Translations under genes and position numbers: made by a program
Notes under the pieces: generated by a model
Databases searched by the model: none
What the model was told of the DNA's origin: nothing
The model's input: the letters and a program-made list of their open reading frames with translations, nothing else
Assembly (NCBI RefSeq): GCF_004366735.1
Contig: NZ_SOQX01000005.1
Span: 79,501-143,500, forward strand
Direction: 5' to 3'
Origin: Thiohalophilus thiocyanatoxydans
Lineage (GTDB): Bacteria; Pseudomonadota; Gammaproteobacteria; UBA6429; Thiohalophilaceae
DNA: 64,000 nucleotides
Part shown: positions 7,202-15,384 of the stretch, in pieces
How positions within the stretch are numbered: the stretch's first letter is position 1
Layout of the letters: every line of letters begins with the position of its first letter

Positions 7202-9283
7202 TTATTTGGCGTTGCGCTCCTGGGCTTCCTTGATCACCTCGTCGGCGACATTCGCCGGACACGGCATGTAGTGCGAGAACTCCATGGAAAACTGGCCACG
7301 GCCGGAGGTCATGGTCCGCAGATCGCCAATGTAGCCGAACATTTCGCTCAGCGGGCAGTCAGCCTTCACGCGCACGCCGGTGGGACCCGGTTCCTGGGAC
7401 TTGATCATGCCGCGGCGACGGTTGAGGTCACCGATGACATCACCCACGTTATCTTCGGGTGAGAACACGTCAACCTTCATCACCGGCTCCATCAACTGCG
7501 GACCGGCCTTGGGCATGGACTGACGATAGGCGGCATTGGCGGCCAGTTCATAGGCTACCGCGGAGGAGTCCACCGGGTGATAGCCACCATCGACCAGGGT
7601 CACTTTGAAGTCCAGGCAGGGGTAACCCGCCAGCACACCCTTGACCGAGCTCTTCTCAAAGCCCTTTTGCACGGCCGGCCAGAATTCACGCGGCACGTTA
7701 CCGCCGGTCACCTGGGATTCGAATTCGAATCCGCTGCCCGGTTCGCCCGGCTCGATGGTGTAATCGATCTTGGCGAACTGTCCGGAACCGCCGGTCTGTT
7801 TCTTGTGGGTGTAGGTGTCTTCGATCTTCTGGGTAATGGTTTCGCGATAGGCCACCTGCGGCTTGCCGACCACGACTTCCACGTTATGGGTCCGCTTGAG
7901 GATGTCGACCTTGATATCCAGATGCAGCTCGCCCATGCCCTTGAGAATGGTCTCGCCACTGTCTTCGTCGGTTTCGACGCGGAACGAGGGATCCTCGGCC
8001 ACCATCTTGCCGATGGCGATCCCCATCTTCTCGGCCGCCGCCTTGTCTTTCGGCGCGACCGCCACGGAGATGACCGGATCGGGGAAGACCATCGGTTCCA
8101 GGGTCGCCGGCTTGTTGGGATCGCACAGGGTATGACCGGTCTGGGTGTGCTTGAGGCCAATCAGAGCCACGATATCACCCGCATGGGCGGAGTCGCGCTC
8201 TTCGCGATCGTCGGCGCTCATTTCCACGATACGGCCGATACGTTCGGTCTTGCCGGTGGCGGTATTGAGGACGCTGTCACCTTTTTTGATCTTGCCCGAG
8301 TAAATCCGGGTAAAGGTGAGGGCGCCGTAACGGTCGTCCATGATCTTGAAGGCCAGCGCGCGGAAAGGCTTGTCGGTATCGACAATCGCATACTCGCCGG
8401 TTTCGTTGCCTTCCAGATCGACTTCCGGCTGCGGCGGGACCTGGGTCGGATCGGGCAGATAGTCCACGACCGCGTCCAGCACCAGCTGCATACCCTTGTT
8501 CTTGAAGGCTGAACCGCAATAGGTGGGGAAGAAGTCCAGATTGATGGTGCCCTTGCGGATACACCGCTTGAGGTCCTCGACTGACGGTTCCTCGCCATCC
8601 AGGTATTTTTCCATCAATTCGTCGTCCTGCTCGACGGCGGTTTCGATCATCTTTTCGCGCCATTCTTCGACCTGGTCGACCATGTCGGCCGGCACGTCCT
8701 GGAGTTCATAGTTTTCCGGCAGGCCGGTATCGTCCCAGACCCAGGCTTGACGGGTGAGCAGGTCCACCAGCCCGCTGAATTTGTCCTCGATACCGATGGG
8801 CAGCACCATCACCAGCGGCGTGGCGGCCAGCACTTTTTCCACCTGGGCGACCACCCGATAAAAATCGGCGCCGACGCGATCCAGCTTGTTGACGAAAATC
8901 AGGCGCGAAACAGCGGATTCGTTGGCATAACGCCAGTTGGTTTCCGACTGCGGTTCGACGCCGCCGGAGCCACAGAACACACCAATACCACCGTCCAGGA
9001 CTTTCAGGGAACGGTACACCTCGATGGTGAAGTCCACGTGACCGGGGGTATCGATGATATTGAGGCGATGATCCTTCCAGGCACAGCTGGTGGCGGCGGA
9101 CTGGATGGTAATCCCGCGCTCGGATTCCTGGTCCATGAAGTCCATGGTGGATTCGCCGTCATGCACCTCACCCAGCTTGTGGATTTTTCCACTCAGCTTG
9201 AGGATACGTTCGGTGGTGGTGGTTTTGCCGGCATCCACGTGCGCGAAAATGCCGATGTTTCTGTACTTGCTCAAATCAATCAT
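7202..9283 (-). CDS. fusA2: Elongation factor G, second-copy (EF-G2) type
   Basis: The 693-residue translational GTPase has G1 [13 protein letters not shown]2/G3 [10 protein letters not shown] and DTPGHVD, and G4 NKLD, followed by EF-G domains II-V ([23 protein letters not shown]). EF-G moves tRNA and mRNA on the ribosome and helps recycle ribosomes. The beginning [19 protein letters not shown] and insertions such as [22 protein letters not shown] differ from canonical FusA and match the second EF-G found in Vibrio, Shewanella and relatives. The gene stands alone, not next to rpsL, rpsG or tuf. I use the ATG at 9283, with AGGTAG just upstream, rather than an in-frame start six codons earlier. 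Confidence 0.9.
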   Translation of the reverse strand: MIDLSKYRNIGIFAHVDAGKTTTTERILKLSGKIHKLGEVHDGESTMDFMDQESERGITIQSAATSCAWKDHRLNIIDTPGHVDFTIEVYRSLKVLDGGIGVFCGSGGVEPQSETNWRYANESAVSRLIFVNKLDRVGADFYRVVAQVEKVLAATPLVMVLPIGIEDKFSGLVDLLTRQAWVWDDTGLPENYELQDVPADMVDQVEEWREKMIETAVEQDDELMEKYLDGEEPSVEDLKRCIRKGTINLDFFPTYCGSAFKNKGMQLVLDAVVDYLPDPTQVPPQPEVDLEGNETGEYAIVDTDKPFRALAFKIMDDRYGALTFTRIYSGKIKKGDSVLNTATGKTERIGRIVEMSADDREERDSAHAGDIVALIGLKHTQTGHTLCDPNKPATLEPMVFPDPVISVAVAPKDKAAAEKMGIAIGKMVAEDPSFRVETDEDSGETILKGMGELHLDIKVDILKRTHNVEVVVGKPQVAYRETITQKIEDTYTHKKQTGGSGQFAKIDYTIEPGEPGSGFEFESQVTGGNVPREFWPAVQKGFEKSSVKGVLAGYPCLDFKVTLVDGGYHPVDSSAVAYELAANAAYRQSMPKAGPQLMEPVMKVDVFSPEDNVGDVIGDLNRRRGMIKSQEPGPTGVRVKADCPLSEMFGYIGDLRTMTSGRGQFSMEFSHYMPCPANVADEVIKEAQERNAK

Positions 9284-9406
9284 GTTTCTACCTGTAATCA
9301 ATTCAGTTGCCCGCGACTGTCAGCCGGGCCGGTTGTGATGGTATATAAAGCCTGGACCACCACCAGAAGTCTGCCTGTGCGGCTATAGCGCCAAAAACAG
9401 CCGCGC

Positions 9407-9435
9407 ATTATACCCAAAGTGACAAAAAATGTGCA
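9407..9435 (-). promoter_or_regulatory. Sigma70-type promoter of fusA2
   Basis: On the minus strand TGCACA (9435-9430) and a perfect TATAAT (9412-9407) are separated by 17 bases. The predicted start near 9400 leaves a leader of about 117 bases before the EF-G start codon. Confidence 0.6.
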
Positions 9436-9767
9436 TGACAATCGGGACCGGGAGAGCGATTTTACGGAAAAATCGCCGGGTTCGGGCGGGTAAAACGCCG
9501 ACGCGGCGTTGTCAGCCCGATATGGGGCCGGAATCGACCGCTTCAAGTGTGCACCATTGAGTCAGCCGAATCAGGTTGTCTATATATAAAGTTGGCGTGC
9601 CTGCCGGCAATCCGGCGCCGGTAAAAGCCCCCCGACTGCCCTGAAATGCCCCGACAAGCCCGCATCAAGAGCCGGTGAACCGAGTTTTGTGTTTCCTGGT
9701 GTCATTGCGGTGAAACCGGTGAGCATTGCCCTATGGCGCTGTTCCCCGAACCGACCCGGCGGGCCTG
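9436..9767. other. Intergenic region without a supported gene
   Basis: These 332 bases lie between the fusA2 promoter and the 3' end of the CnoX-like gene. They include an AT-rich run (TATATATAAA near 9582) but no open frame with a start signal, tRNA-like fold or repeat that I can support. Confidence 0.5.
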
Positions 9768-10628
9768 TCACCGCAAGTGGCGACGATACGCCAGAACAAG
9801 CGGGTGCTCGTCGCCCAGCAGGTTGAATAGCCGCCGCATCGCCTGTGGGGCATAACCCGCATCAAATTCCGCCGCCTGCTCACGCAGTGTCGCCAGCTGT
9901 TGCAACGCCGGGGCGTAGTCTTCACTCACGACGTAGTGGGCGACCAGTTGCTGGCGGGGTTCCAGCGCGCCCGGATCGGCGGCCACCTGCGCCTCCAGGA
10001 CAGCCGGATCCCGGGCCGGATCCCGGACCGCATAAAACGTCAGCAGATCATGCAAGTGACTGATTTCCGGATGCTCGGCCAGATGGGTCGGCAGGCTGTC
10101 GAGCACCTTCAGCGCTTCGGCATAGCGCTGCTCGTGCTTGAGCAATTTGCACAGGGTCAGCGGCAGGCGCGGATTGTCGTGATCGGCCGCGACCGCTTCG
10201 GCAATCTTCTCGTACGCGGCCTGCTGTTCGCCGCCGGCATACAGATCGACCGCGTCGGCCAGCGCCAGATCCGAATCGCGGGCCACGTATTGCTCCAGCA
10301 ATTTGCGCAGCGCCGCTTCCGGCAGGTCGCCCTGGCGGGTCGCCACCACCTCGCCGCGGCGGAACAGTTTCAGGGTCGGGACGCGGCTCACAGCATAATG
10401 CCGGCAGAGATCCCGCTCGGCATCCGCATTGATATGGACCAACAGGGCACGACCGGCATACTGCTGAATCAGCTTCTCCAGCATCGGCGACAATCTTGCA
10501 CACCTGTCCACTGCGGGCGAGCAGAAATTGACCAGCACCGGCCCCCGATGGGAGTTTTCCCGCACCCGCGGCGCGAAATTCTCGCCATCGGCGCTCAGGA
10601 TGTAGGGGGAATCCGGCGTCTCATTCAT
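9768..10628 (-). CDS. cnoX: CnoX (YbbN)-like thioredoxin-TPR chaperedoxin
   Basis: This 286-residue protein has an N-terminal thioredoxin fold (residues about 10-115, cis-proline at SRVPTLKLF) and a C-terminal TPR-like helical region. The active-site region reads FCSPAVDRC: the first catalytic cysteine is replaced (V40) and only the second remains (C43). E. coli CnoX similarly has SQHC, and acts as a redox-regulated holdase that hands clients to chaperones. The start at 10628 begins close to the thioredoxin fold; a TTG at 10694 with GAGAGGA very close upstream is an alternative that adds 22 residues. No operon partner is evident. Confidence 0.8.
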   Translation of the reverse strand: MNETPDSPYILSADGENFAPRVRENSHRGPVLVNFCSPAVDRCARLSPMLEKLIQQYAGRALLVHINADAERDLCRHYAVSRVPTLKLFRRGEVVATRQGDLPEAALRKLLEQYVARDSDLALADAVDLYAGGEQQAAYEKIAEAVAADHDNPRLPLTLCKLLKHEQRYAEALKVLDSLPTHLAEHPEISHLHDLLTFYAVRDPARDPAVLEAQVAADPGALEPRQQLVAHYVVSEDYAPALQQLATLREQAAEFDAGYAPQAMRRLFNLLGDEHPLVLAYRRHLR

Positions 10629-10733
10629 CGTCCGCGGTACTGTCTCTGCAGGAATTGGGCCATCTACTGAAACATATCCCCCCACCCGGTTCAATTCCTC
10701 TCGCCCGCCGCGCCGGTCAGGGTGAATTTTTTG

Positions 10734-10763
10734 TTGTTGTACTGACTTGAAACGGGGTATGAT
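10734..10763 (+). promoter_or_regulatory. Probable cold-shock gene promoter with a long leader
   Basis: TTGTTG (10734-10739) and TATGAT (10758-10763) are 18 bases apart. The predicted start near 10770 gives an untranslated leader of about 170 bases before the csp start codon, similar to the roughly 160-base thermosensing leaders of cspA-type mRNAs. Confidence 0.5.
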
Positions 10764-10942
10764 GGATCCACTTTGAAAGAAGTCATGGCTGCGAAAGGCA
10801 CCATGTTATTAACTGCATATTATTAAGGTTCTTCAAGAAATACCGGCGCGACCTCAGTTGTACCTTCCCGATTTTTCCTGAATTCTGCCTCAAATGATTT
10901 GCACGACCATTATTTACATATAGAAAGATTGAGGTATTTTCC

Positions 10943-11146
10943 ATGGTTAACGGTACCGTTAAGTGGTTTAACGAATCCAAAGGTTTTGGCTTTATCACTC
11001 CGGAAGACGGCGGCAAAGACGTCTTCGTTCATTTCTCCGCCATTGTCGGTGATGGCTTCCGGACCCTGGCTGAAGGCCAACAGGTCAGCTTTGAAGTCGA
11101 AAACGGCCCCAAGGGCCCGCAGGCAGCACGCGTTACCGCCGCCTGA
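10943..11146 (+). CDS. CspA-family cold shock protein
   Basis: The 67-residue product is a single cold-shock domain with RNP1 (KGFGFI) and RNP2 (DVFVHF) and the usual start [11 protein letters not shown]. Such proteins bind single-stranded RNA and DNA and melt mRNA structure, acting as RNA chaperones in the cytoplasm. Length and motif spacing are normal. The long leader and a strong terminator make it a single-gene unit. Which of the several Csp paralogues it matches cannot be told from sequence. Confidence 0.95.
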   Translation: MVNGTVKWFNESKGFGFITPEDGGKDVFVHFSAIVGDGFRTLAEGQQVSFEVENGPKGPQAARVTAA

Positions 11147-11170
11147 GCCGGATTTCCAATCCGCACCCCG

Positions 11171-11203
11171 AAACGGCAGCCCCAGGGCTGCCGTTTCTTT
11201 TTT
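11171..11203 (+). terminator. Rho-independent terminator after csp
   Basis: AAACGGCAGCC (11171-11181) pairs with GGCTGCCGTTT (11186-11196) around a short loop and is followed by a T-rich run. Confidence 0.9.
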
Positions 11204-11357
11204 CCCCTCCCGAAAATTTTCAGCCCCGTCCAGACCTTCCCCTGCGAAATTCGACGTCAGCCAATACAGCTGGGCCGCACTTGCCCGCCCACGACGGCTT
11301 GATAAAATGCTCCTGTCAGCATTGGCTGAACGACTGCCCCCACAAGGACCCGTTGCG

Positions 11358-12302
11358 ATGGTTCACTTTATCCTGCGCGTTATAGCTGTCATCACCTTGT
11401 TATACGCCTCCACGGCACAGGCGGAACCCCGGTTTTCGATGCAGCCGGAACAGGTCGCCTCCGGTATTTACGCGGTTATCCCGCCGACAAGAGAGCTCCC
11501 CAATCCCCAAAATCGTGGCTGGAATTCGAACAGTGCCTTTATCGTTACCGGCGACGGGGTGCTGGTGGTGGATACCGGCAGTTCCACCGAAATCGGCGAG
11601 TCCTTGAAAACGGCGATTGCCGGGGTCACCGATCAGCCGGTCCGCTGGATTCTCAACACCCATGCCCACGGCGATCACTGGCTGGGCAACGCGGCATTCG
11701 AGAACAGTGTGGAAAAAATCTATGCCACCCCCCCGGTTATCGATCAGATCCGCTCACAGGGAGAGAACTGGGTCGCCAATTTCAAGCGCCTGACCGACGG
11801 TGCCACAGGCAACTCCCGGATTGTCCCGCCGGACACCCCCATTGATTCACGCCAGGAACTGCAACTGGGTAACAAAGCGATCGTGCTGTTTCCCTCCGGC
11901 GACAGCCACTCCCCCGGGGATCTGCTGCTCTGGTTGCCGGATGACAAAGTGTTGATCAGCGGCGATGTCATCTACTCGGATCGCATGCCCTCGACCAACA
12001 ATTCAAACCTGCAGCAGTGGATCAAGCTCCTGCCCGAGCTGGAACAATTGCAGCCCGAAGTGGTCATACCGGGACACGGCAGCATCACGGATGTGCGAGG
12101 CATTGAACAACTGCATAAACTGCTCACTGCACTGTGGCAGAGCGTGGAAGAGGGTTATCACGCCGGGCTGGCCGCTTATGAAACCGTGCCACTGGTCCGC
12201 GAGCGGCTGGCCGACTTTGCCGAAACCTACCCCGGGATGGACGAAAAACTGCCCCGGGATGTGCCGCGGGTCTATTTACAGGTTGAGGCCGCGACTTTTT
12301 AA
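11358..12302 (+). CDS. Exported metallo-beta-lactamase-fold hydrolase (SoxH-like)
   Basis: The 314-residue protein starts with a signal peptide (ends STAQA-EP) and contains the metallo-beta-lactamase motif HAHGDH at residues 102-107. Further metal ligands lie in GDSHSPGD, SGDVIYSD and the terminal PGHG. Related exported proteins include SoxH and quinoprotein-associated metallohydrolases; substrate is unknown. I chose the ATG at 11358, which has AGGA nine bases upstream and starts the signal peptide. The frame is open much further upstream, but that part overlaps the csp gene. It stands alone. Confidence 0.8.
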   Translation: MVHFILRVIAVITLLYASTAQAEPRFSMQPEQVASGIYAVIPPTRELPNPQNRGWNSNSAFIVTGDGVLVVDTGSSTEIGESLKTAIAGVTDQPVRWILNTHAHGDHWLGNAAFENSVEKIYATPPVIDQIRSQGENWVANFKRLTDGATGNSRIVPPDTPIDSRQELQLGNKAIVLFPSGDSHSPGDLLLWLPDDKVLISGDVIYSDRMPSTNNSNLQQWIKLLPELEQLQPEVVIPGHGSITDVRGIEQLHKLLTALWQSVEEGYHAGLAAYETVPLVRERLADFAETYPGMDEKLPRDVPRVYLQVEAATF

Positions 12303-12321
12303 CACGCATGCCAAATACCAG

Positions 12322-12404
12322 GCGTAGGTCAGGTTGCGCACAGCGCTACCTGACATTCTCCGTATCGCAGGATGTCACACAGGCTAACGCCAGCGTGACC
12401 TACA
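12322..12404. repeat. Imperfect intergenic inverted repeat
   Basis: GTAGGTCA near 12324 is inverted as TGACCTAC near 12396, with further imperfect complementarity inside (GCGCACAGCGC, GCTAACGCCAGC). Similar short intergenic palindromes are common in proteobacteria. It lies directly behind the metallo-hydrolase gene and could stabilise or end that mRNA. Confidence 0.45.
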
Positions 12405-12532
12405 GGACTAGCCAGAATATAAAGTGTGCATAAATTTTGAATAGTTGTTAAGAATAATCGATCACGAACAAAAACATGGAGTTATCACCACTGATGACAC
12501 TCTCCCTCACTCGACTGGAGTCATAGAAACAC

Positions 12533-13084
12533 ATGCGCCTGGGTAACAGTACAACCTGTTACGGTCCCGTTGCGATACTTTTCCACTGGTTGACGGCACT
12601 GGGAGTCATCGGGCTGTTCGGCCTGGGGCTGTGGATGGTGGAACTGACCTACTACGATAACTGGTACAATGAAGCGCCTGCCATTCACCGTTCGGTCGGG
12701 ATATTGCTGTTCGCGCTGGTCGCCCTGCGGCTGCTCTGGCGGCTTATCAACCCCCATCCTGAACCTCTTGGCCAGCCACTGGAGAAACGGCTGGCTATCG
12801 GGATGCACTGGTTGCTCTACCTGTTCCTGTTTGCAGTCCTGATCAGTGGCTATTTTATCTCCTCTGCCAAGGGGAGACCGGTTGGAGTATTTGACTGGTT
12901 TTCGGTGCCGGCGACCCTGCACGACCTGCCCAATCAGGAAGATATTGCCGGCGTGATTCACCTGTGGCTGGCCTGGGGGCTGATTATCCTGAGTAGCGGC
13001 CACACCCTGGCGGCACTCAAGCACCACTTAATCGACCGCGACGCCAGCCTGCGTCGCATTTTACGTTTCACTAATGATAAATAA
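12533..13084 (+). CDS. Cytochrome b561 (YceJ-like)
   Basis: The 183-residue integral membrane protein has four hydrophobic segments with histidines suited to two b hemes: ILFHWLT (H18), AIHRSVG, GMHWLLY and a late SSGHTLAALKHH. Family members pass electrons across the inner membrane between quinone and periplasmic partners, or act as superoxide:quinone oxidoreductases. It is followed after 14 bases by a YceI-family gene, the same pair as yceJ-yceI in E. coli. Confidence 0.85.
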   Translation: MRLGNSTTCYGPVAILFHWLTALGVIGLFGLGLWMVELTYYDNWYNEAPAIHRSVGILLFALVALRLLWRLINPHPEPLGQPLEKRLAIGMHWLLYLFLFAVLISGYFISSAKGRPVGVFDWFSVPATLHDLPNQEDIAGVIHLWLAWGLIILSSGHTLAALKHHLIDRDASLRRILRFTNDK

Positions 13085-13098
13085 CCAAGGAGTTCAAC

Positions 13099-13677
13099 AT
13101 GTCACGTACGCGCATCACCTCATTTCTGATCGGTCTGCTATTGCTTGCCAGTGGCCCGCTCATGGCCGCCGAGTACAAACTCGATACCGAGGGGCAGCAC
13201 GCCTTTATCCAGTTCCGCATCCAGCACCTGGGTTACAGCTGGCTGTACGGACGGTTTAACGATTTCGACGGCAGTTTTACCTACGATGCCGACAACCCGG
13301 ACAAATCCGAGGTCGAAATCACAATCGATATGGCCAGCATCGACTCCAATCACGCCGAACGTGACAAACATCTGCGTGAAGAAGACTTCTTTCATGTCAA
13401 AAAATATCCCGAGGCCCGCTTTGTCAGCACCTCCTTCGAGGAACATGACGATGATACCGCCACGCTCAAGGGTGATCTGACTATCAAGGATGTAACCCGC
13501 AATGTAACCATTGATGTGGAACATGTCGGCCACGGCGAGGACCCCTGGGGGGGATATCGCCGGGGTTTTCAGGGCACCACGACTATTAAGCTGAAGGACT
13601 TCAATATTGATTACGACCTGGGGCCGGCCTCAACCCATGCCGAGGTCACCCTGGCTATCGAGGGGGTGCGTCAGTAA
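13099..13677 (+). CDS. yceI: YceI-family periplasmic lipocalin-like protein
   Basis: The 192-residue protein has a signal peptide (cleavage near LMAA-EY) and the YceI beta-barrel pattern: HAFIQFRIQHLGYSW at the start, DFFHVKKYPEARF in the middle and a terminal THAEVTLAIEG. YceI proteins bind isoprenoid-like lipids such as polyprenyl quinones in a lipocalin barrel. The start codon has a good AAGGAG 7 bases upstream. It forms an operon with the cytochrome b561 gene, which suggests a quinone-linked redox role (inference). Confidence 0.9.
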   Translation: MSRTRITSFLIGLLLLASGPLMAAEYKLDTEGQHAFIQFRIQHLGYSWLYGRFNDFDGSFTYDADNPDKSEVEITIDMASIDSNHAERDKHLREEDFFHVKKYPEARFVSTSFEEHDDDTATLKGDLTIKDVTRNVTIDVEHVGHGEDPWGGYRRGFQGTTTIKLKDFNIDYDLGPASTHAEVTLAIEGVRQ

Positions 13678-13694
13678 CACCTGGTTTTACGAAA

Positions 13695-13730
13695 CCGCCG
13701 GACCGGTGAACCTTTAACCGGGCCCGGCGG
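13695..13730. terminator. Hairpin between convergent yceI and SLC13 genes
   Basis: CCGCCGG-A-CCGGT pairs with AACCGG-G-CCCGGCGG around a small loop. It lies between two convergent stop codons and could end transcription from both sides, although no long T run follows. Confidence 0.45.
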
Positions 13731-13734
13731 CCAT

Positions 13735-15216
13735 TTATTGCACGCCCAGATCCAGCAGCCACGGCAAGGCCAGGCTGATAAAACCGGTGATCATCACCGC
13801 GCCAATCAGATTGAGCCAGATCCCGACCCGCGCCATTTGTGGAATAGTCACCTGGCGACTGGCGAACACAATGGCATTGGGCGGTGTGGCCACTGGCAGC
13901 ATAAAGGCAAACGAGGCCGCCAGTGCGGCACTGGCCATCAGGGCCAGTGGCGCCACTTCGGCCGCCAGGGCAAAGCCGGACATCACCGGCAATAACAGCG
14001 AAGCGGTCGCGGTGTTGGAGGTCACTTCGGTCATAAAAATCACCAGCAACACTACCGCACCCACCAGAACAACCGTGTTCGCACCTTGCAACAGGGACAG
14101 CTGCCCACCGAGCCATTCGGTCAGACCACTGGCAGCAAAGCCGCTGGCCAGGGCAAAACCGCCTCCGAACAGAATAATAATATCCCAGGGAATGCGTACC
14201 GCCGTCTTCCAGTCGAGCAGGAACTCGCCCTTTTTCAGATCGGCCGGAATCACGAATAACAACAGGGCACCAAGAATCGCCACACTGGAATCGGTAATCT
14301 CGCTCAATGCCGGAATATCAGTCAACAGGCCACGGAACAACCAGGCAGTCACCACCAGGCCGAACACGATCAACACCCGCTTTTCCTGCCGGTTCATCGG
14401 CCCCAGAGCCGCCAGTTGCTCACTTATCACCGTATGCCCGCCCTGAAACTCTTTGGCCATAGTCTGGCGAAACGCCACCCGGGTCAGGAACCACCAGGTG
14501 ATGACCAGCATCACCAGCGACAGTGGGGCGGCGAACAACATCCATTCGGCAAAACCGATACTGTAGCCGTACTGTTTTTCCACCACGCCGGCGAGAATCG
14601 CATTCGGTGGCGTGCCAATCAGGGTCGCGATCCCGCCAATAGAGGCGGCATAGGCAATCCCCAGCATCAGTGAAATCCCGAACCAGGTAGGCGGCAGGAC
14701 ATCGTCTTCACCCGGCTGGTCCGGTGACAACTGGCGTAATACCGCAATACCAATGGTCACCATTAACATGGCTGTGGCGGTGTTGCTGATCCAGCATGAC
14801 AAAAAGGCGGTTGCCAGCATAAAGCCCATCAAGACCCGGCTCGGTGTTGTTCCGACCAGCCGGATGGTCTGCAGAGCGATTCGCTTGTGTAACCCCCAGC
14901 GCTCGATCGCCATGGCAATTAAAAATCCACCCATGAACAGATAGATCAGATGGTTGGCATAGGAGGACGTCACTTTGGCGGTTGGCATCACCCCCAGCAA
15001 CGGGAATAATGCGATCGGGATCAGGGCGGTAGCCGGAATCGGGATCGCCTCGGTAATCCACAGGGTCGCCATCAACAGGGTGACCGCAGCGGCCCTTTGT
15101 CCTTCCGGCGACATCCCTTCCGGTGTCGGTATCAAAAGCATCACGACAAAAAGCAGGGGCCCCAATCCAAGGCCGATCAATTGCCGTCGGCTAAAGCCGA
15201 TTTCCTTCAGTCGCAT
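13735..15216 (-). CDS. SLC13/DASS-family sodium:anion symporter
   Basis: The 493-residue membrane protein has about eleven to twelve hydrophobic segments and DASS signatures: SNTATAMLMV in the first half and a matching SNTATASLLLPV in the second, the two Na+/substrate clamp motifs, plus LPVATPPNAIVFAS near the end. Family members import C4-dicarboxylates, citrate, sulfate or phosphate with sodium. Substrate is not resolved here; dicarboxylates are common. It is a single minus-strand gene with a poorly defined promoter in the 150-base gap upstream. Confidence 0.85.
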   Translation of the reverse strand: MRLKEIGFSRRQLIGLGLGPLLFVVMLLIPTPEGMSPEGQRAAAVTLLMATLWITEAIPIPATALIPIALFPLLGVMPTAKVTSSYANHLIYLFMGGFLIAMAIERWGLHKRIALQTIRLVGTTPSRVLMGFMLATAFLSCWISNTATAMLMVTIGIAVLRQLSPDQPGEDDVLPPTWFGISLMLGIAYAASIGGIATLIGTPPNAILAGVVEKQYGYSIGFAEWMLFAAPLSLVMLVITWWFLTRVAFRQTMAKEFQGGHTVISEQLAALGPMNRQEKRVLIVFGLVVTAWLFRGLLTDIPALSEITDSSVAILGALLLFVIPADLKKGEFLLDWKTAVRIPWDIIILFGGGFALASGFAASGLTEWLGGQLSLLQGANTVVLVGAVVLLVIFMTEVTSNTATASLLLPVMSGFALAAEVAPLALMASAALAASFAFMLPVATPPNAIVFASRQVTIPQMARVGIWLNLIGAVMITGFISLALPWLLDLGVQ

Positions 15217-15316
15217 GATGTCTCCCTGTTTTCGCCCGGTACCAACCCGGATGAGCCATTACGACAACCCTACTCAAACTTCCCGGAGCCGGCAATCATC
15301 GCGCCTGCATGGAGAT

Positions 15317-15349
15317 AAAAAAACCCGTATCCAGGACCGGATACGGGTT
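15317..15349 (-). terminator. Rho-independent terminator of the iron-uptake operon
   Basis: AACCCGTATCC (15322-15332) pairs with GGATACGGGTT (15339-15349); on the minus strand the stem is followed by a run of T. It lies 36 bases after the receptor gene stop and ends the tonB-exbBD-hemP-receptor unit. Confidence 0.9.
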
Positions 15350-15384
15350 GAGGTACACCAATTGCAGAGGAGTTTTTCTAAAGT

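Noticed and set aside
10899-12302. Long 467-codon open frame spanning csp and the metallo-hydrolase
   Set aside because: Its first part overlaps the csp gene in another frame and has no ribosome site; the signal peptide and motifs start at 11358.
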